A DNA stretch of 54,984 nucleotides from an uncultured SAR86 cluster bacterium (GTDB lineage Bacteria > Pseudomonadota > Gammaproteobacteria > Magnimaribacterales > D2472). The stretch is taken from positions 1 to 54,984 of the forward strand of contig CABYHU010000003.1 in the NCBI GenBank assembly GCA_902518715.1. The letters run 5' to 3'. The position numbers were made by a program, and so were the translations under genes. This document shows positions 51,198 to 54,984 of this stretch, piece after piece (within the stretch, counting starts at the first letter, position 1; every line of letters begins with the position of its first letter). The notes beneath the pieces were generated by a model. That model was not told the DNA's origin. It worked only from the letters and a program-made list of their open reading frames with translations, and searched no databases.

Positions 51198-52897
51198 TCA
51201 GTAAATTTTGATAAATAAGTGAGAAAGGCAACTGAGTTGCCTTTTTTCATTTCCATTTCACCAGCGCCCAAAGTTTTTATAGGGCCCTTAATTCCAGCTA
51301 ATACCTCTTTGAAAGTTATTTCTTCACTTGAAACAATAAAACCGCAGTCTTCTTCTTCAAAATAAGATGAAATCTCTAATACTTGGTTTCTTATAGTAGT
51401 TTTAATCTTTTTCTTATTATCAAAAATAAAACATCCATTTATTAACTCTCCATCAACTTTAGAAGGATTTAGCCTTACTGATAAAATACTGAAAAAGTTC
51501 TCTACAGGAATCTGATAAAGTGTATCGCTATTAGACAATCCTATTGCTGGATCTCTACCTTCCATGAACTCTTTTGCAGAAGAAAGGAAAAAATTTCTCT
51601 TTGGTGGATTAGTTTCATAAATACCAATCTGCATGACTGACTTATTCCTAATCTTCATTACTTCTTCTGTCTTGAAGTCTAAGCTAATTAACATATTTGA
51701 TAGCTCTAAAACCCACTGATGCTCGCTTGCATCACTTGCTCTAATCAACTCAGAAAATAAATTTTCATTACCTCCTACTAAATTAGAAATCTTTTGTGAT
51801 TTCTCATCTATATTTAATGGATCTAAATCAGCTAAATCTCCACTAAACCACCCTAAATACCCATTAAAAATACTTCTAACAGAATATCTAACAGTTCCAT
51901 AAAACTCAGCCAAGTAATGCGATTCTTTTAGATTTTGAGGCAGCTCAAGCTCTTCAACAATCTCATCTGGGGTAAGTCCTTTATTCATTAATCTAACCGT
52001 TTGGTCGTGAACATACTGCATGCCATCCCTATAAATAGTTAGTGCATTTGATATTTCCTCACCTTCAACTGGCATTGTATGACTCGGGAAAAGGTATTGT
52101 GGATCTAGAGATCTCATTTTATCAATACTGTTCACCCAGCCTATAACATCACGATGTGAGGTACCTCTGATGGTATAAAGATTGGGAAATGTTGTGTAAA
52201 AATTATCACCGGGCATAAGTGCGGACAATTCTGGAAACCATACAAACAATTGATCATCGGTTTCTCCTGGAGCGTGGTAAAGCTCAACCTTATGTCCTGC
52301 TATTTCAAGCTTAAGCTCTTTCTCAAAGGTCAATGTTGGAGCAATATATCCTGGCGAACTCCTTCCAGCACTCAAATATGGACCAAGACCTACATTAATA
52401 AGCTCATTATCATCAAGATTTGTTCCAAACATCTTTCCACTTCTGATGGTAATAATTGGATTTATGATTCCAAGAATCTTTTCGACTTTCTCTGCTGTGG
52501 TTGAGTGGGCAATTACTAAGGGTTTTTCCTCTTGTGCATTATAAAATTCAGAGGCACCAAAAACATGATCTCCATGGTTGTGTGTATATATAATTGCCTT
52601 AATTGGATTTTGATTAATCTTTTGGAATTCGCTTAAAACTTCTTTAGCTTGAGAAACATCATCAGTTGTATCAATGATAATATTGCCTCCCTCTCCTTCT
52701 ACCATTATTGAGTTAGCAATACCAAAGCCAATCGCGACATGAATTCCGTTATCATAAGAATATATACCCTTTATAAATTGATTTGAATGCTCCTCTAGTT
52801 TTTCAAGCTTACTAATTTTAGGAATATCAAAATCTTCTGAATTTGAACAACTTACTAAAAAAATGAATAAAATAGGTATTATTAAGAAATTTCTCAT
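51194..52897 (-). CDS. Alkylsulfatase-like MBL-fold lipoprotein
   Basis: A 567-residue exported protein. The lipobox LVSC puts the lipid anchor at Cys17. The metallo-beta-lactamase core has THNHGDH with ligands His106, His108, Asp110 and His111, then GETDDQLFVWFPEL and MPGDN, the arrangement of linear alkylsulfatases (SdsA1/BDS1). Downstream come the helical dimerisation domain (about 310-410) and a C-terminal SCP2-like domain. The ATG at 52897 follows GAGG; 14 more codons are open upstream. Sulfate-ester surfactants or lipids are the expected substrates. Confidence 0.85.
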   Translation of the reverse strand: MRNFLIIPILFIFLVSCSNSEDFDIPKISKLEKLEEHSNQFIKGIYSYDNGIHVAIGFGIANSIMVEGEGGNIIIDTTDDVSQAKEVLSEFQKINQNPIKAIIYTHNHGDHVFGASEFYNAQEEKPLVIAHSTTAEKVEKILGIINPIITIRSGKMFGTNLDDNELINVGLGPYLSAGRSSPGYIAPTLTFEKELKLEIAGHKVELYHAPGETDDQLFVWFPELSALMPGDNFYTTFPNLYTIRGTSHRDVIGWVNSIDKMRSLDPQYLFPSHTMPVEGEEISNALTIYRDGMQYVHDQTVRLMNKGLTPDEIVEELELPQNLKESHYLAEFYGTVRYSVRSIFNGYLGWFSGDLADLDPLNIDEKSQKISNLVGGNENLFSELIRASDASEHQWVLELSNMLISLDFKTEEVMKIRNKSVMQIGIYETNPPKRNFFLSSAKEFMEGRDPAIGLSNSDTLYQIPVENFFSILSVRLNPSKVDGELINGCFIFDNKKKIKTTIRNQVLEISSYFEEEDCGFIVSSEEITFKEVLAGIKGPIKTLGAGEMEMKKGNSVAFLTYLSKFTD

Positions 52898-52921
52898 TAA
52901 GAGCCTCAGCATAATTCTAAC

Positions 52922-54694
52922 TTGAAAGTGAACGATCATCCATTAAAAGTAGAACATCACAACACAACCTCAGATGGAGGATCAATTGCTTCCAAAGATT
53001 ATGAAGATAGGTATTTTCAAGATAATGGGTTTGACGAATCAAAAGAAGTCTACATTGATGGTAATAACCTCGAAGAGAGGTGGGAAAGTTTCTCAGGGAG
53101 TTGTTTTACTATTGGTGAGCTGGGTTTTGGTTTAGGTTTAAATTTCTTAACTACGATGCATTGTTGGTTGAAGAAAGAGAGGTCCTTTAACCTTGATTAC
53201 ATAGGAATTGATAAAAAAATACTAGAGAGAAAAAATCTGGTTCTGCTTGAGGAAGCATTCCCAAACTTAAAAAAAGAAATCAATATCTTTAAAGAATGTG
53301 ATGTAGTTGGTCATAATGGTTTCGAGTGCATTTCGATACCTGATCTTAAAATTAGATTAATTTTAGTAACCGAAGATGTTCAAGAAGCAATAAATGATAT
53401 TTGCATTTCAAATATAGATGCCTGGTTCTTAGACGGGTTTGATCCGAAGAAAAATCCTGAGATGTGGACAGAAGATATTTTAAAAGCCGTCTTTGATCTA
53501 AGCTCTAGCGATTCATCTTTTAGCTCTTTTACTTCGGTAGGAAGGATAAGAAGAGCGCTTTTAGAAAATGGCTTCGAGGTGAACAAAGTACCAGGGTTTG
53601 GCACTAAGAGACATCGAATTGTTGGTAGAAAGTTTGAAGAAAATAAGAAATCTAATGAAATCAAGAAGATTGCAATTTTGGGTGCTGGTCTTTCTGGGAG
53701 TAACTTAGCTTTTAACCTTGCAAATTCTAACATTGAAGTTGATGTATATGATGCTCTAGATGACTTAAGCAAGGGTTCTTCAGGTGGCCCAATTGCTTCC
53801 ATGTATCCAAAATTCTCTTTAGATAATAGCCCGAGATCCAAGTTTTTAATTGCCTCTTATTTCTTTTCATTAAATTTTTATATCAAAACTCTTGGCTTTG
53901 AGAATACGGGATTACTTTTTTATGGATCAGATGAAACAAAAGATAAGTGGATTTCTAAGATTTTAACTCTTAAAAGAGATGATTTATTTGAACTCTTAAG
54001 CGATGATGAATTAGAAGATTTGCTTGGAGTCAGTCAGATAAACAAAGCTCTGCATGTAAAAAAAGGACTATTCCTTCAACCATTAGAATTAAAAAAGAAA
54101 TTACTAGAGCATCGCTTTATAAAAATCATACTTAATGAGAAGTATGTCTCCTTTACTGAAGAAAAGAATAAAGTTGAAGTACATTTTAAATCTGGTCTAA
54201 GCAAATCTTATGATGCTCTTGCAGTTTGCACAGGAAAAGGCCTCAAAGATTTTAATGACAATCTTAAGGTTAGCTATGGGCAGATGGCAGGCATAAGCAA
54301 TAAGGATTTATTCAATATTAAAATGCCCCTCAATCATCAGGGATATATTATCCCAAAAGTAAATGGCACCAATTGGATCGGAAGTACATATGAACAGTCA
54401 ACAGATTTTAAAAAAGAAAATATTGAAGAGAAAGTTAAATTAAATCATGCCATTTTTGGCAATAAAGATATGTCTTTTAAGATACAGGATCTGTGGGAAG
54501 GTGAAAGAGTTAGTGCTAAAAATAATCTTCCTATAGCATCAAAAATACCTGGAGCAAAAAATATTTATTGTATCGGAGGGCTCGGTTCTAGGGGTTTGTC
54601 CTATGCCCCCTTCCTCGCAGAGATTGTTTCCTCAGCAATACAAGATAAGCAAATACCTCTTGGTAAAGAGATATTTACTTTACTTAATATTTAA
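52922..54694 (+). CDS. mnmC: Bifunctional tRNA mnm5s2U34 enzyme MnmC
   Basis: MnmC completes 5-methylaminomethyl-2-thiouridine at tRNA position 34. The 590-residue product has an N-terminal SAM methyltransferase (about 1-235; GELGFGLGLNFL, DAWFLDGFDPKKNPEMW) and a C-terminal FAD oxidoreductase (ILGAGLSGSNLAFNLANS from about 248; IGGLGSRGLSYAPFLAE near the end). Both halves are intact; it is somewhat shorter than E. coli (668). The start is TTG 52922 or GTG 52928, since no ATG is in range. It is divergent from the MBL gene with 24 bases between. Confidence 0.93.
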   Translation: MKVNDHPLKVEHHNTTSDGGSIASKDYEDRYFQDNGFDESKEVYIDGNNLEERWESFSGSCFTIGELGFGLGLNFLTTMHCWLKKERSFNLDYIGIDKKILERKNLVLLEEAFPNLKKEINIFKECDVVGHNGFECISIPDLKIRLILVTEDVQEAINDICISNIDAWFLDGFDPKKNPEMWTEDILKAVFDLSSSDSSFSSFTSVGRIRRALLENGFEVNKVPGFGTKRHRIVGRKFEENKKSNEIKKIAILGAGLSGSNLAFNLANSNIEVDVYDALDDLSKGSSGGPIASMYPKFSLDNSPRSKFLIASYFFSLNFYIKTLGFENTGLLFYGSDETKDKWISKILTLKRDDLFELLSDDELEDLLGVSQINKALHVKKGLFLQPLELKKKLLEHRFIKIILNEKYVSFTEEKNKVEVHFKSGLSKSYDALAVCTGKGLKDFNDNLKVSYGQMAGISNKDLFNIKMPLNHQGYIIPKVNGTNWIGSTYEQSTDFKKENIEEKVKLNHAIFGNKDMSFKIQDLWEGERVSAKNNLPIASKIPGAKNIYCIGGLGSRGLSYAPFLAEIVSSAIQDKQIPLGKEIFTLLNI

Positions 54695-54696
54695 AT

Positions 54697-54984
54697 CTAT
54701 AGTTCTTGTAAAAGGCTGTTTACAAGTGCTTGTATTGTTTCTGTATCACTTGAATCATTTAGCCTGTTTTGATTCCAGCTTGTAAAACCAGTCCACAGTG
54801 ATTTGTCTTCAGCTTTGTCTTTGATGGTTAACCTTAAAACAAATCTTTCTTCGGTCTCAATATCATCATCTAGGTAAAAGTATCTTCTATCATAGTAATA
54901 GCTTCTGGGACCAAATCTGTTTGATTCAATCTCATCTTTAGCTGAAATTGAAAGCTCAAAAACTAGATTAGAGTCTTTTGAAGA
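54697..54984 (-). CDS. Unknown protein, C-terminal part (5' end cut by window edge)
   Basis: The minus-strand frame is open from the window edge to a TAG at 54697-54699, giving 95 residues. The sequence is beta-rich with a Tyr-rich patch (SYYYDRRYFYLDDD), RFVLRLTIKDKAEDKSLW and a helical end TIQALVNSLLQEL. The W-T-G-F turn followed by a terminal helix resembles DUF4136-type periplasmic lipoproteins, but the family cannot be confirmed from this fragment. Its stop is 2 bases from the mnmC stop. Confidence 0.6.
   Translation of the reverse strand, partial: SSKDSNLVFELSISAKDEIESNRFGPRSYYYDRRYFYLDDDIETEERFVLRLTIKDKAEDKSLWTGFTSWNQNRLNDSSDTETIQALVNSLLQEL

Noticed and set aside
53380-53841. 153-codon open frame antisense to mnmC
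   Set aside because: It covers the linker and FAD motif of an intact MnmC; composition is that of an antisense shadow.

Overview
The window is a stretch of compact, AT-rich bacterial chromosome. Almost every base is coding, the longest gap between genes is about 200 bases, and many neighbours overlap by 1 to 62 bases. The gene content points to a gammaproteobacterium: purM-purN with a divergent DUF2066 gene beside pgsA and hda, a Pseudomonas-type dcd, a two-domain MnmC, XseA, TrhO and DnaX-RecR. Low GC, streamlining, a TonB receptor and many acyl-CoA dehydrogenase, P450 and SDR genes suggest a surface-ocean heterotroph of the SAR86 type. That placement is inference from gene style, not from a marker phylogeny. 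I see no insertion sequence, prophage, integrase, CRISPR array or rRNA.

Layout. 1-6480: partial GST-like gene, trhO, tRNA-Arg/tRNA-Pro, folD, DUF4389, gpsA, htpG, DUF4149, tRNA-Asp/tRNA-Val. 6576-13026: EamA exporter, xseA, M23 peptidase, TlpA-like lipoprotein, DUF2069, a membrane protein/XRE regulator pair, sppA. 13010-21603: hda-pgsA-DUF2066 facing purM-purN-DUF3108, then dcd-recR-dnaX-recX and two envelope proteins. 21689-24245: heat-shock small chaperone with a probable RNA thermometer, then a DsbD-type reductase. 24242-29371: HNH nuclease, YwaF-like protein, PLP dehydratase, MscS channel and SLC13-type transporter.

29372-54984 is more accessory and reads as lipid or xenobiotic catabolism with uptake: serine hydrolase, three acyl-CoA dehydrogenases, LysR regulator, RhlG-like SDR, Tat-exported FAD oxidoreductase, Na/Ca exchanger, TonB receptor, MFS permease-P450-methyltransferase cluster, haloalkane-dehalogenase-like hydrolase with a long GST, and an alkylsulfatase-like lipoprotein. 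Inside it lies an ECF sigma factor with a putative anti-sigma gene and an unknown envelope gene that carries the same promoter pattern. mnmC and a cut-off gene close the window.

Most worth following: (1) dnaX has a ten-A slippery run with an SD-like site upstream and a hairpin downstream, and a -1 shift would stop exactly after domain III, giving a gamma-type subunit; (2) the hsp20 leader has three hairpins, the last matching the ROSE thermometer motif over the ribosome binding site, behind a sigma-32-like promoter; (3) two matching ECF promoters (identical 14-base block, 16-base spacer) precede the sigma operon and the next gene, defining a small regulatory module of unknown function; (4) a palindromic site sits upstream of the membrane protein/XRE pair.
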